6,583 nucleotides of DNA, from contig DDUR01000088.1 in the NCBI GenBank assembly GCA_002344895.1, positions 1 to 6,583 on the forward strand, in the 5' to 3' direction. Source of the stretch: Ignavibacteria bacterium UBA2333 (lineage in GTDB: Bacteria; Bacteroidota; Ignavibacteria; Kapaibacteriales; Kapaibacteriaceae). This document shows positions 1 through 5,369 of this stretch, in pieces; positions within the stretch are counted from its first letter, which is position 1; every line of letters starts with the position of its first letter. The notes beneath the pieces were generated by a model. It saw only the letters and a program-made list of their open reading frames with translations. It was not told where the DNA came from and searched no databases. A program made the translations under genes and the position numbers.

Positions 1-108
1 CGACCTCGGTTTTTACGGCGTCCGTCTCTACGTACCTGAGTACGGCCGGTTTATGAGTACGGATCCGTTGTGGGGGATGTATATCACGCTGCAACCGTAT
101 CAGTATGC
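1..108 (+). repeat. RHS core repeat, copy A (3' part)
   Basis: This stretch is nearly identical to 1589-1697 in copy B and closely related to copies C and D. The window cuts it at its left side. Similarity is very high through the codons for GRFMSTDPLWG and, with copy B, continues to CAGTATGC, after which the sequence becomes unique to the toxin tip. Confidence 0.9.
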
Positions 109-739
109 GGGGAATAGTCCTATGGGGTCTAGAGATCCATCTGGACTTTTCATCGCGGTTACTCAAGCCGAAACGCAGCAGATCGTTGTTCAAACGTTTG
201 AACGTCATTATGGAGTTACTCCAACTTTTAGTAGTCAAGGCCAACTTCAACTAGATCAGGCAGAAGTCGCTCAAGCACGACAAAATCTATCGCAAGAGCT
301 CGCTCAACAACTTGATGAATTGAACTACATGGCACAGGACCGGTCAAAGGTCATAGACGTGTACAGTGTCCCAAATGGAACCAATGTACCTACTGTAAAA
401 CTTTGGGATCAGAACGGAATAGAAGTTGAGTCTCCTGGACTTAACATGGTAGATGGTCCAGAGTATGTTGTTCAACTTCCGACAGCACCGTCAAACATGG
501 CGATCATGCTGAATCGCGACCTATTGGATGCGCAATTCAATCAAAGTGGCCCAAAGACTGATCCATGTGAGACGTGTGTCGTCATTCACTCGCTACTTGA
601 TCACGGACATCCATGGTATACACTCGGCTTTTCCGCGTCGAGGATTGAAGGCGTCGATAATCATAATACAGCACTGAGGAGCGTAGGTAGTGGAGTTTTG
701 CGTGATGGATCTGATCATAATCCCGTGAGCGGACGATGA
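2..739 (+). CDS. RHS core C-terminus with toxin tip (cassette A, 5' end outside window)
   Basis: This is the 3' end of an RHS-repeat protein; the frame is open from base 2, so the true start lies upstream. The first 25 or so residues are the end of the RHS core (GFYGVRLY, GRFMSTDPLWG), ending with NSPMGSRDPSGL, the usual junction before a variable toxin tip. The tip of about 200 residues has a Gln/Ala-rich probably helical part, then a C-terminal part with CETC, HSLLDHG (587-607) and LRDGSDHNP. By eye this resembles the HE-x-x-x-H type ending common in RHS-associated putative peptidase toxins, but Ser replaces the expected Glu, so activity is doubtful. It overlaps the next gene by ATGA at 736-739, which indicates coupled translation with its immunity partner. 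An RHS-associated toxin is well supported; the enzymatic class is not. Confidence 0.85.
   Translation, partial: DLGFYGVRLYVPEYGRFMSTDPLWGMYITLQPYQYAGNSPMGSRDPSGLFIAVTQAETQQIVVQTFERHYGVTPTFSSQGQLQLDQAEVAQARQNLSQELAQQLDELNYMAQDRSKVIDVYSVPNGTNVPTVKLWDQNGIEVESPGLNMVDGPEYVVQLPTAPSNMAIMLNRDLLDAQFNQSGPKTDPCETCVVIHSLLDHGHPWYTLGFSASRIEGVDNHNTALRSVGSGVLRDGSDHNPVSGR
736..739 (+). promoter_or_regulatory. ATGA stop/start overlap, cassette A
   Basis: The TGA stop of the toxin and the ATG of the immunity gene share bases. Such overlaps usually couple translation, so that immunity is made whenever the toxin is made. No strong Shine-Dalgarno lies just upstream, which fits coupling by terminating ribosomes. 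Confidence 0.7.
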
Positions 740-1305
740 GAATGTTAATGACACTGAACGTAATCTGCATCATAGCTATTACTGACGGTTTTGCGACAAG
801 ATGGCAGAATGGCCGTGTTGACACCGTCGATCTGCCGCAAGCCGAAATACTGTGTGTTACTTCGGATGTGATTGATTCCGCGATAACAGTTCAGATACAG
901 CACGTTAAAGGTGACACGCTGAAGTCGATGGTGCGCGCACTCGAAATCGACATGCTCACGAATGGAGGTGGTACTCGATGGTCTGCTGACACGCTCTTTG
1001 TTGAGGCATCATACTACCTGTGTCCGCCACGGATCACCGATCCTGATTCATTGTATTGTCTTCGAGAGACGAATGACTCGGTTTGTTATCCGAATCACGT
1101 ACTTTTACCCGGGAGTCGCTACACATTGTTGTGCCTTCGACGACTTGCGAACACGCCGCACGCCGTGGTATATATTTCACCCTCTCGAGATTTCGAGTTG
1201 TATGTCGTCGGAGATAAAAAGCTGAAGTTGCATCGTGATCACAGCCTGGTCCTAAGGAGTTGGATTATTCGCGAAAAACCTCAAACCGATTGTATCATAC
1301 GGTAG
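736..1305 (+). CDS. Putative exported immunity protein of cassette A
   Basis: A protein of 189 residues with no family I recognise. The ATG at 736 overlaps the toxin stop (ATGA), which fixes this start, although in-frame ATGs at 742 and 748 are possible. The N-terminus (MRMLMTLNVICIIAITDGFA) looks like a short signal peptide. The rest seems beta-rich and contains six cysteines after the hydrophobic segment (ILC, YLC, YC, VC, LLC, DC), compatible with disulfides in the periplasm. The position directly after an RHS toxin tip is the main evidence for an immunity role. If exported, it would neutralise the toxin in the envelope. It ends with TAG, and the next RHS core copy begins about 65 bp later. 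The real-gene call is firm and the immunity role is inferred from context. Confidence 0.75.
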   Translation: MRMLMTLNVICIIAITDGFATRWQNGRVDTVDLPQAEILCVTSDVIDSAITVQIQHVKGDTLKSMVRALEIDMLTNGGGTRWSADTLFVEASYYLCPPRITDPDSLYCLRETNDSVCYPNHVLLPGSRYTLLCLRRLANTPHAVVYISPSRDFELYVVGDKKLKLHRDHSLVLRSWIIREKPQTDCIIR

Positions 1306-1317
1306 TAATGCGAACCT

Positions 1318-2172
1318 TTGATTTTCAACTTTCTGCGGAGTGAAGAGTCATCGGCACCCCACAGTACCACACATAATTCCTACGGTCCAGCCCAAAGCCG
1401 TATTATTATGCGTCCCGATGGCACGCGAAACGTCGTTATTACGGACCACCTGGGCTCCACACGTCTCACCCTCTCAACCGACGCAGCACCGATGCAATCC
1501 CAGCTCCACAATGCCTTCGGAGAAGTCACCAGCGATGTTGGTGAAGGAGCGAGAACGGGCTACATCGGCCGCGAACACGACGTCGAGTCCGACCTTGGTT
1601 TCTACGGCGTCCGTCTCTACGAGGCCGAGTACGGCCGGTTTATGAGTACGGATCCGTTGTGGGGGATGTATATCTCGTTGCAACCGTACCAGTATGCACT
1701 TAACATGCCAACATCACTCATGGATAGAGGGGGTGATGTCGTAGAAGCTGCCGACAAGTTCTCGGAGTATGCCATTAAGGAAAGCGTTCCTCTTACACAT
1801 CAGGAATACGTAAAATTTGTTGATGGCAAACTCGATGTCGAGTCATTACGTGAATCAATCGTTAAGCAAGGCGGCAGCGAAAATGTTTGTGACCTTCTGG
1901 AAATTGCTGAATCGGATATAACGGTTGTATTCCAAAAAGCAATTGCATTTAACTACCTTGACGAAGAAGGGAACACTAAGGAAGGCACATTGTCAAACAG
2001 CGGAGGTTCTCAAGGCTCACCAGTAAGGTACGCTGTAGGTATGACGCTCGTGCCTAAGCCGGATCAAATGCCTCAAGGTATGCCAGATAATGCCAAGATG
2101 TTTTCGACCGATCAGAAGGTAAGGGTAGTCCTTTCGCCAACAATATCGAAGTCGGGACTTACATTCCGATGA
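1318..2172 (+). CDS. RHS core with toxin tip, cut short by an in-frame TGA (cassette B)
   Basis: An orphan RHS C-terminal module. The frame opens at a TTG at 1318 without a ribosome binding site; the ATG at 1408 (MRPDGTRN) is an alternative start and would give 254 residues. The RHS core runs to about 1697 (DHLGSTRLTLS, GYIGREHDVESDLGF, GRFMSTDPLWG), followed by NMPTSLMDRGGD, in which the common DPSG is DRGG. The tip (about 160 residues up to the stop) includes RYAVGMTLVP and VRVVLSPTISKSGL, the kind of beta strands expected just before a zinc-binding helix. The TGA at 2170-2172 ends the protein immediately before a putative HExxxH motif that continues in the same frame. The product as written should lack its catalytic end. 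A substitution in an orphan copy or a sequence error could explain the stop. Confidence 0.75.
   Translation: MIFNFLRSEESSAPHSTTHNSYGPAQSRIIMRPDGTRNVVITDHLGSTRLTLSTDAAPMQSQLHNAFGEVTSDVGEGARTGYIGREHDVESDLGFYGVRLYEAEYGRFMSTDPLWGMYISLQPYQYALNMPTSLMDRGGDVVEAADKFSEYAIKESVPLTHQEYVKFVDGKLDVESLRESIVKQGGSENVCDLLEIAESDITVVFQKAIAFNYLDEEGNTKEGTLSNSGGSQGSPVRYAVGMTLVPKPDQMPQGMPDNAKMFSTDQKVRVVLSPTISKSGLTFR
1371..1697 (+). repeat. RHS core repeat, copy B (longest in window)
   Basis: A stretch of about 325 bp shared with copy D (4402-4717), with copy C from base 1495 onward, with copy A at its end and with copy E at its start. The left edge begins ACATAATTCCTACGG, as in copy E at 6515. Differences are scattered, mostly silent substitutions (for example GAT/GAC, GTT/GTG), as expected for coding sequence under selection or recent gene conversion. 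Confidence 0.9.
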
Positions 2173-2328
2173 GGAACAACAGCACATGAATATGGCGCAC
2201 ATGTTGCGTTTTACATTCGAGCCAAGTCAGGAACATCGACATATGGATGGTGGCACCGTTTGCCAGAAGTTGAGAAACGAACAAAGAGTGCAACTCTTGA
2301 AGCAGGAGGGAGAGTAGCGCCAAAATGA
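2173..2328 (+). pseudogene. Detached 3' end of the cassette B toxin, with HEYGAH motif
   Basis: In the same frame as the RHS module upstream, 51 sense codons follow the TGA at 2170 and run to a second TGA at 2326-2328. They encode TTAHEYGAHVAFY, a putative metal-binding HExxxH helix, then a basic tail (GWWHRLPEVEKRTKSATLEA). The second stop overlaps the immunity ATG at 2325 as ATGA, exactly the arrangement of cassette A, which strongly suggests that 2328 is the ancestral end of the toxin. No start codon with a good ribosome binding site would translate this piece on its own. The assignment as the lost C-terminus is firm; the peptidase activity is inferred from the motif. Confidence 0.8.
2325..2328 (+). 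promoter_or_regulatory. ATGA overlap of ancestral toxin stop and immunity start, cassette B
   Basis: ATG at 2325-2327 and TGA at 2326-2328 overlap. The TGA is in frame with the interrupted RHS toxin upstream. The layout repeats that at 736-739 and supports 2328 as the original toxin end. Confidence 0.65.
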
Positions 2329-2999
2329 ACCATGAACTTGTACGAATTGTCATCTTGAGTCATTTGTTAGCTTTTCTAGCGGTTGAGTCCAAAGGTCGGC
2401 AAGAGTCGCAATCGAACATCACAGCTGCGCTCATTCAAGAGGCAAACTCCTGTAAGCTGGAGTTGACGTTTACCTGTGAACGACCAGACTACCATGTGCG
2501 TATTGATGAGATTGTCTTTCCAAATGCAGGAACGACGAATGAGCAGTTTCCTGATATGATCATTGCTGCGACATATCACATTAATGCCGTGGGATTATCA
2601 AGGAATCCATCGAACGAAGGCGGTTTGTGGGCCAATGATGATCCGGAGCTCGGTTGGAATCGTGCCGACTACATCACACCAGCAAAATATCCGAATCACA
2701 CAATAAAAGTAACGTACGTCTTGGAGGGTTTAGAGGAGCTTGTTTCCCGAAGGCTTGACTACGACTCAATCGATGTTACTGTAGCTGAGATCGTTCCACG
2801 AGCGGACGATCGCGAGATAGTAGTAGTAAGCGGCCACTTGGTCTTAGATTCGCCTGTATGCTATAAGATCGATGGCACGAGCACTGTGTATAGCTTCAAC
2901 TCAGACTGCAATGAAACAGCCAATCGAATCGGCGAAGACGCGGTCATTTGCACTCCGCGATACGTTGCAGGTGTGATTGTTCGGCAGGTTGGCGAGTAG
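2325..2999 (+). CDS. Putative exported immunity protein of cassette B
   Basis: A protein of 224 residues of no family I recognise. It has a likely signal peptide (charged start MNHELVR, then the hydrophobic IVILSHLLAFLAV). The mature part is rich in beta-type sequence and has five cysteines (SCKLE, TCERP, VCYK, DCNE, ICTP), again suggesting oxidising surroundings. The ATG at 2325 overlaps the ancestral toxin stop at 2326-2328. A purine-rich AGGAGG lies at 2304-2309, rather far upstream. With the TGA at 2170 in the toxin, translating ribosomes would stop 150 bases before this start, so coupling is presumably lost or weakened. The gene itself is intact. The immunity role is inferred from position and from parallel structure with cassette A. 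Confidence 0.75.
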   Translation: MNHELVRIVILSHLLAFLAVESKGRQESQSNITAALIQEANSCKLELTFTCERPDYHVRIDEIVFPNAGTTNEQFPDMIIAATYHINAVGLSRNPSNEGGLWANDDPELGWNRADYITPAKYPNHTIKVTYVLEGLEELVSRRLDYDSIDVTVAEIVPRADDREIVVVSGHLVLDSPVCYKIDGTSTVYSFNSDCNETANRIGEDAVICTPRYVAGVIVRQVGE

Positions 3000-3006
3000 G
3001 AGCTTC

Positions 3007-3930
3007 ATGAGTCGTTTACCACTAGGTGGAACAGAAATTTCACTATTGTTACGAAGGCCGTCTACTTTCATCATTGACATACGTAAAGCAGTGTCATCAC
3101 ATCAATCCCAGCTCCACAATGCCTTCGGAGAAGTCACCAGCGATGTTGGTGAAGGGGCGAGAACGGGCTACATTGGCCGCGAACACGACGTGGAGTCCGA
3201 CCTCGGTTTTAACGGCGTCCGCCTCTATGAACCTGAGTACGGCCGGTTTATGAGTACCGATCCGTTGTGGGGGAGGCATCTTTCGATACAACCGTATCAC
3301 TATGTACTCAACAGACCAATGTTGCTCATTGATCCAAGTGGATTAGATTCTGCAGGCTGGGCTACATTTGGTAAATACATGGATGTAATGGCCGGCAGGG
3401 CTTCCGTAATCGGAGGTGGCTTAATGACCGGGCTTGGTGGCGCACTATGCCTTGCGCCAACCGGAATCTCACAAGTAGCTGGTGTTGCACTCATTAGTCT
3501 TGGCGTAGGAGCAGTCGCGTTTGGGGGTGCGAAGGCCGTGGACGCAGTTGCCGCTTTGGCTAATGACGAGCCAACACATGACATTCCATCCTCCTATGGC
3601 GACCTAGCAGGTTCCGCAATTGATAGATCATTGGGTGGAGATGGTCAAATTGGAGGAATGCTTGGTTCATTTCTTGAAGGCATAGCAGTAGGTAGTTTGG
3701 TAAAGACAGGCACCGCAGTTTCCTCAGGAGTTACGAAGTCTCTTGGCCCCGTGTTCTTTTCTACTGTTGAAAAGTCTACGGTCGGCGTCACCTTGATTAG
3801 TACTTTAACGACTGCAGCTACCGTATCTAATCTCGTTGACAAGAGCCCCAAAAGTACTTCACCCACTCCAAAAGCCAAAGACGGTACCGGCGGTGGAATG
3901 CCTACCCCACTCAAAAGGGAGTATGATTAG
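3007..3930 (+). CDS. RHS core with hydrophobic, probably membrane-active toxin tip (cassette C)
   Basis: An orphan RHS module of 307 residues from the ATG at 3007, which has AGGAG at 2998-3002. The frame also opens at a TTG at 2977 inside the preceding gene, which is less likely. Residues 1-32 are unrelated to RHS; the core starts at about residue 33 (QLHNAFGEVTSDVGEGARTG) and ends with GRFMSTDPLWG and NRPMLLIDPSGL. The tip has two Gly/Ala-rich hydrophobic regions, about residues 131-184 (VIGGGLMTGLGGAL, ISLGVGAVAFGGA) and about 218-278, then a Ser/Pro/Lys-rich tail (SPKSTSPTPKAK). No catalytic motif is visible. It could be a pore-forming tip, or the linker region of a toxin whose enzymatic end has been lost. 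The following small membrane protein favours action at the membrane. Confidence 0.75.
   Translation: MSRLPLGGTEISLLLRRPSTFIIDIRKAVSSHQSQLHNAFGEVTSDVGEGARTGYIGREHDVESDLGFNGVRLYEPEYGRFMSTDPLWGRHLSIQPYHYVLNRPMLLIDPSGLDSAGWATFGKYMDVMAGRASVIGGGLMTGLGGALCLAPTGISQVAGVALISLGVGAVAFGGAKAVDAVAALANDEPTHDIPSSYGDLAGSAIDRSLGGDGQIGGMLGSFLEGIAVGSLVKTGTAVSSGVTKSLGPVFFSTVEKSTVGVTLISTLTTAATVSNLVDKSPKSTSPTPKAKDGTGGGMPTPLKREYD
3103..3304 (+). repeat. RHS core repeat, copy C (5'-truncated)
   Basis: Homology to the other cores starts abruptly at CAATCCCAGCTCC, equivalent to base 1495 in copy B, so about 120 bp of the core (including DHLGSTRLTLS) is missing. The bases between 3000 and 3102 are unrelated to the other cassettes. 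The copy carries an Asn in place of Tyr (GFNGVRLY). Confidence 0.88.
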
Positions 3931-4010
3931 AAGGTAACTATGTAGGCATTTGTAGTTCACGTCATAACTTGATAAAACGGTGTCGTATCGCACCATCTGA
4001 AAGACACTTC

Positions 4011-4265
4011 ATGAAAAACCTTCGATTTGAACAGCACGCACTTTACTATGCCGTAGCTGCAGCTTCACGCATATTCATAACGGGCAGTACTATTGGCTTT
4101 GTTCTCGTGGTGTATAAATGGACAGCTAGAGATGCGAACGACCCACAAGCATGGAAAGCATTAGTTTTACTATACCTAGCTGGCCTCATCCTGTGCCTAT
4201 ACCTAGAGAGAGTGCTGTACCGCTATCGAAAAAGATGGCGTGAACAACAGAAGGAAAAATTGTAA
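4011..4265 (+). CDS. Small two-helix membrane protein, putative immunity for cassette C
   Basis: A protein of 84 residues from the ATG at 4011; the frame is open from a TTG at 3969, which lacks a ribosome binding site. A weak GAAAG lies at 3999-4003. Two probable transmembrane helices are visible, about residues 20-35 (IFITGSTIGFVLVVY) and 48-65 (WKALVLLYLAGLILCLYL), followed by a strongly basic tail (YRYRKRWREQQKEK) that should lie in the cytoplasm. Small inner-membrane proteins are the usual immunity partners of pore-forming toxins. It lies about 80 bp after the toxin stop, so unlike cassettes A and B there is no overlap. The immunity role is inferred. Confidence 0.65.
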   Translation: MKNLRFEQHALYYAVAAASRIFITGSTIGFVLVVYKWTARDANDPQAWKALVLLYLAGLILCLYLERVLYRYRKRWREQQKEKL

Positions 4266-4401
4266 GAGACTCTACATCTGCTACTTACAGCGCTACCTGT
4301 GATGCTACTAGCGTTACCAACCTCAGCTTGCCGCAATAACAAACTCGTACCCTCCCATCTTCCCTCACCATCCCTCATCTTCACCCACCATCCCCCATCT
4401 G
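4266..4401 (+). other. Spacer with pyrimidine-rich degenerate repeat
   Basis: A non-coding spacer between cassettes C and D. Bases 4351-4400 are strongly C/T-biased and made of imperfect units of about 18-20 bp: CCCATCTTCCCTCACCAT, then CCCTCATCTTCACCCACCAT, then CCCCCATCT. The frame just after the stop at 4265 reads LLLTALPVMLLALPTSAC, which resembles a lipoprotein signal sequence but has no upstream start. It may be a remnant of another gene or chance. No terminator hairpin was recognised. Confidence 0.5.
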
Positions 4402-4717
4402 CTACGGTCCAGCCCAAAGCCGTATTATTATGCGTCCCGACGGCACGCGAAACGTCGTGATCACGGACCACCTGGGCTCCACACGTCTCACCCTCTCAAC
4501 CGACGCAGCACCCATGCAAAGCCAGCTCCACAATGCCTTCGGAGAAGTCACCAGCGATGTTGGTGATGGGGCGAGAACGGGCTACATCGGCCGCGAACAC
4601 GACGTCGAGTCCGACCTCGGTTTTTACGGCGTCCGCCTCTATGAACCTGAGTACGGCCGGTTTATGAGTACCGATCCGCTGTGGGGAGAGTATATAACAC
4701 TACAACCGTACCACTAT
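4402..4717 (+). repeat. RHS core repeat, copy D
   Basis: Almost identical to copy B over its length, starting CTACGGTCCAG a few bases inside the left edge of B and E. It shares GACGGC and GTCGTGAT with copy E, where B has GATGGC and GTCGTTAT, and it shares GCCTCTATGAACCTGAG with copy C. Sequence variants are therefore mixed among copies, as expected from repeated gene conversion. Confidence 0.9.
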
Positions 4718-5362
4718 TGCCGAAACCAGCCACTTTTCCGCACGGACCGAGGAGGCATGGGTGACTTCTTTGATGAGGAAGGAAACTTCGTGAAATCTGA
4801 CGGCGTGAATGATGGCATGAAGTTTATGGCTGAGAAGAGCGTGTATGAGTCGGCAGATCCTAAGGAGAACCTCAGGGAGCAGCCAGGGATGTTTCTATTG
4901 CCAACTAAAAACGAAATGTCTGAGATTAGTGACAATGTCGTCAGATGGTCAATAGGGCCAAACTACAATCGCGAATACGGAGGTGTGATTGGTGAGAGTG
5001 GAAAATTCTATGAGACTCCGTCAGGACCTAGGATCGATGGTGCAAACTCGTCTGCAGAGATTGATATCAATCCGGCACTCTCAAAACTCGCGAACTCAAA
5101 TGACAAGTTGAAAATGATTGTGCACAGTCACCCTAACCTCGAAGTAGGCGGCAAAGGAAGTAGCTTATTCTTCACTTCAAGTCCATCAGGACGCGACAAG
5201 CAAGCTGCCTTCGAACTGAAGACTGTCGTCTTAACGATTTTCCCGTTCACTAATAAGATGAACGCGAGGTTTACTTTCTTCTCGGGTGTTAAACAGGGGG
5301 CCGAACTGAAGACAACAAAAACTGCGATAGAAAAAGCGATTAAGCATGAAACTAAGGAGTAA
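4430..5362 (+). CDS. RHS core with JAMM/JAB-type metallopeptidase toxin tip (cassette D)
   Basis: An orphan RHS module of 310 residues. The ATG at 4430 is the only usable start, since the frame upstream to the stop at 4337 holds no ATG, GTG or TTG; no ribosome binding site is seen. The core runs over residues 1-86 (DHLGSTRLTLS to GRFMSTDPLWG), then NQPLFRTDRGGM. The tip carries the elements of a JAB1/MPN (JAMM) zinc peptidase: a Glu in REYGGVIGE (E182), HSHP at residues 232-235 and SGRD at 253-256, giving Glu, HxHP and SxxD in the correct order. JAB domains are known among polymorphic toxin tips. The substrate cannot be told; an exported partner suggests an envelope target such as peptidoglycan peptides. 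It ends 8 bp before the preferred start of the next gene. Confidence 0.8.
   Translation: MRPDGTRNVVITDHLGSTRLTLSTDAAPMQSQLHNAFGEVTSDVGDGARTGYIGREHDVESDLGFYGVRLYEPEYGRFMSTDPLWGEYITLQPYHYCRNQPLFRTDRGGMGDFFDEEGNFVKSDGVNDGMKFMAEKSVYESADPKENLREQPGMFLLPTKNEMSEISDNVVRWSIGPNYNREYGGVIGESGKFYETPSGPRIDGANSSAEIDINPALSKLANSNDKLKMIVHSHPNLEVGGKGSSLFFTSSPSGRDKQAAFELKTVVLTIFPFTNKMNARFTFFSGVKQGAELKTTKTAIEKAIKHETKE
5354..5359 (+). promoter_or_regulatory. Ribosome binding site AAGGAG deciding the start at 5370
   Basis: AAGGAG lies 10 bases before the ATG at 5370 and inside the last codons of the toxin gene. It favours 5370 over the ATG at 5346. A second AGGAG at 5364-5368 is too close to serve 5370. Confidence 0.5.
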
Positions 5363-5369
5363 CAGGAGA

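Noticed and set aside
53..55. ATG at 53 as start of the cassette A gene
   Set aside because: This ATG is the Met of the conserved GRFMSTDPLWG inside the RHS core, and the frame remains open and RHS-like to the window edge.
582..824. Minus-strand frame of 80 codons over the toxin/immunity junction
   Set aside because: It runs antisense to the ends of two well-supported genes that overlap by ATGA; composition is Ser/Arg-rich shadow-like and no start signal is seen.
2170..2172. TGA read as selenocysteine or as a sense codon in an altered genetic code
   Set aside because: TGA also serves as the proper terminator at 737-739 and 2326-2328, and no other long gene here contains in-frame TGA. The stop sits in a poorly constrained orphan copy, so a nonsense substitution or sequence error is simpler.
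2977..3006. TTG at 2977 as start of the cassette C module
   Set aside because: It lies inside the preceding immunity gene without a ribosome binding site, whereas the ATG at 3007 has AGGAG close by.
4223..4471. Minus-strand frame of 82 codons across the C-rich spacer
   Set aside because: It is the complement of the immunity gene end, the pyrimidine-rich repeat and the RHS core, with a low-complexity Gly/Trp-rich translation and no ribosome binding site.
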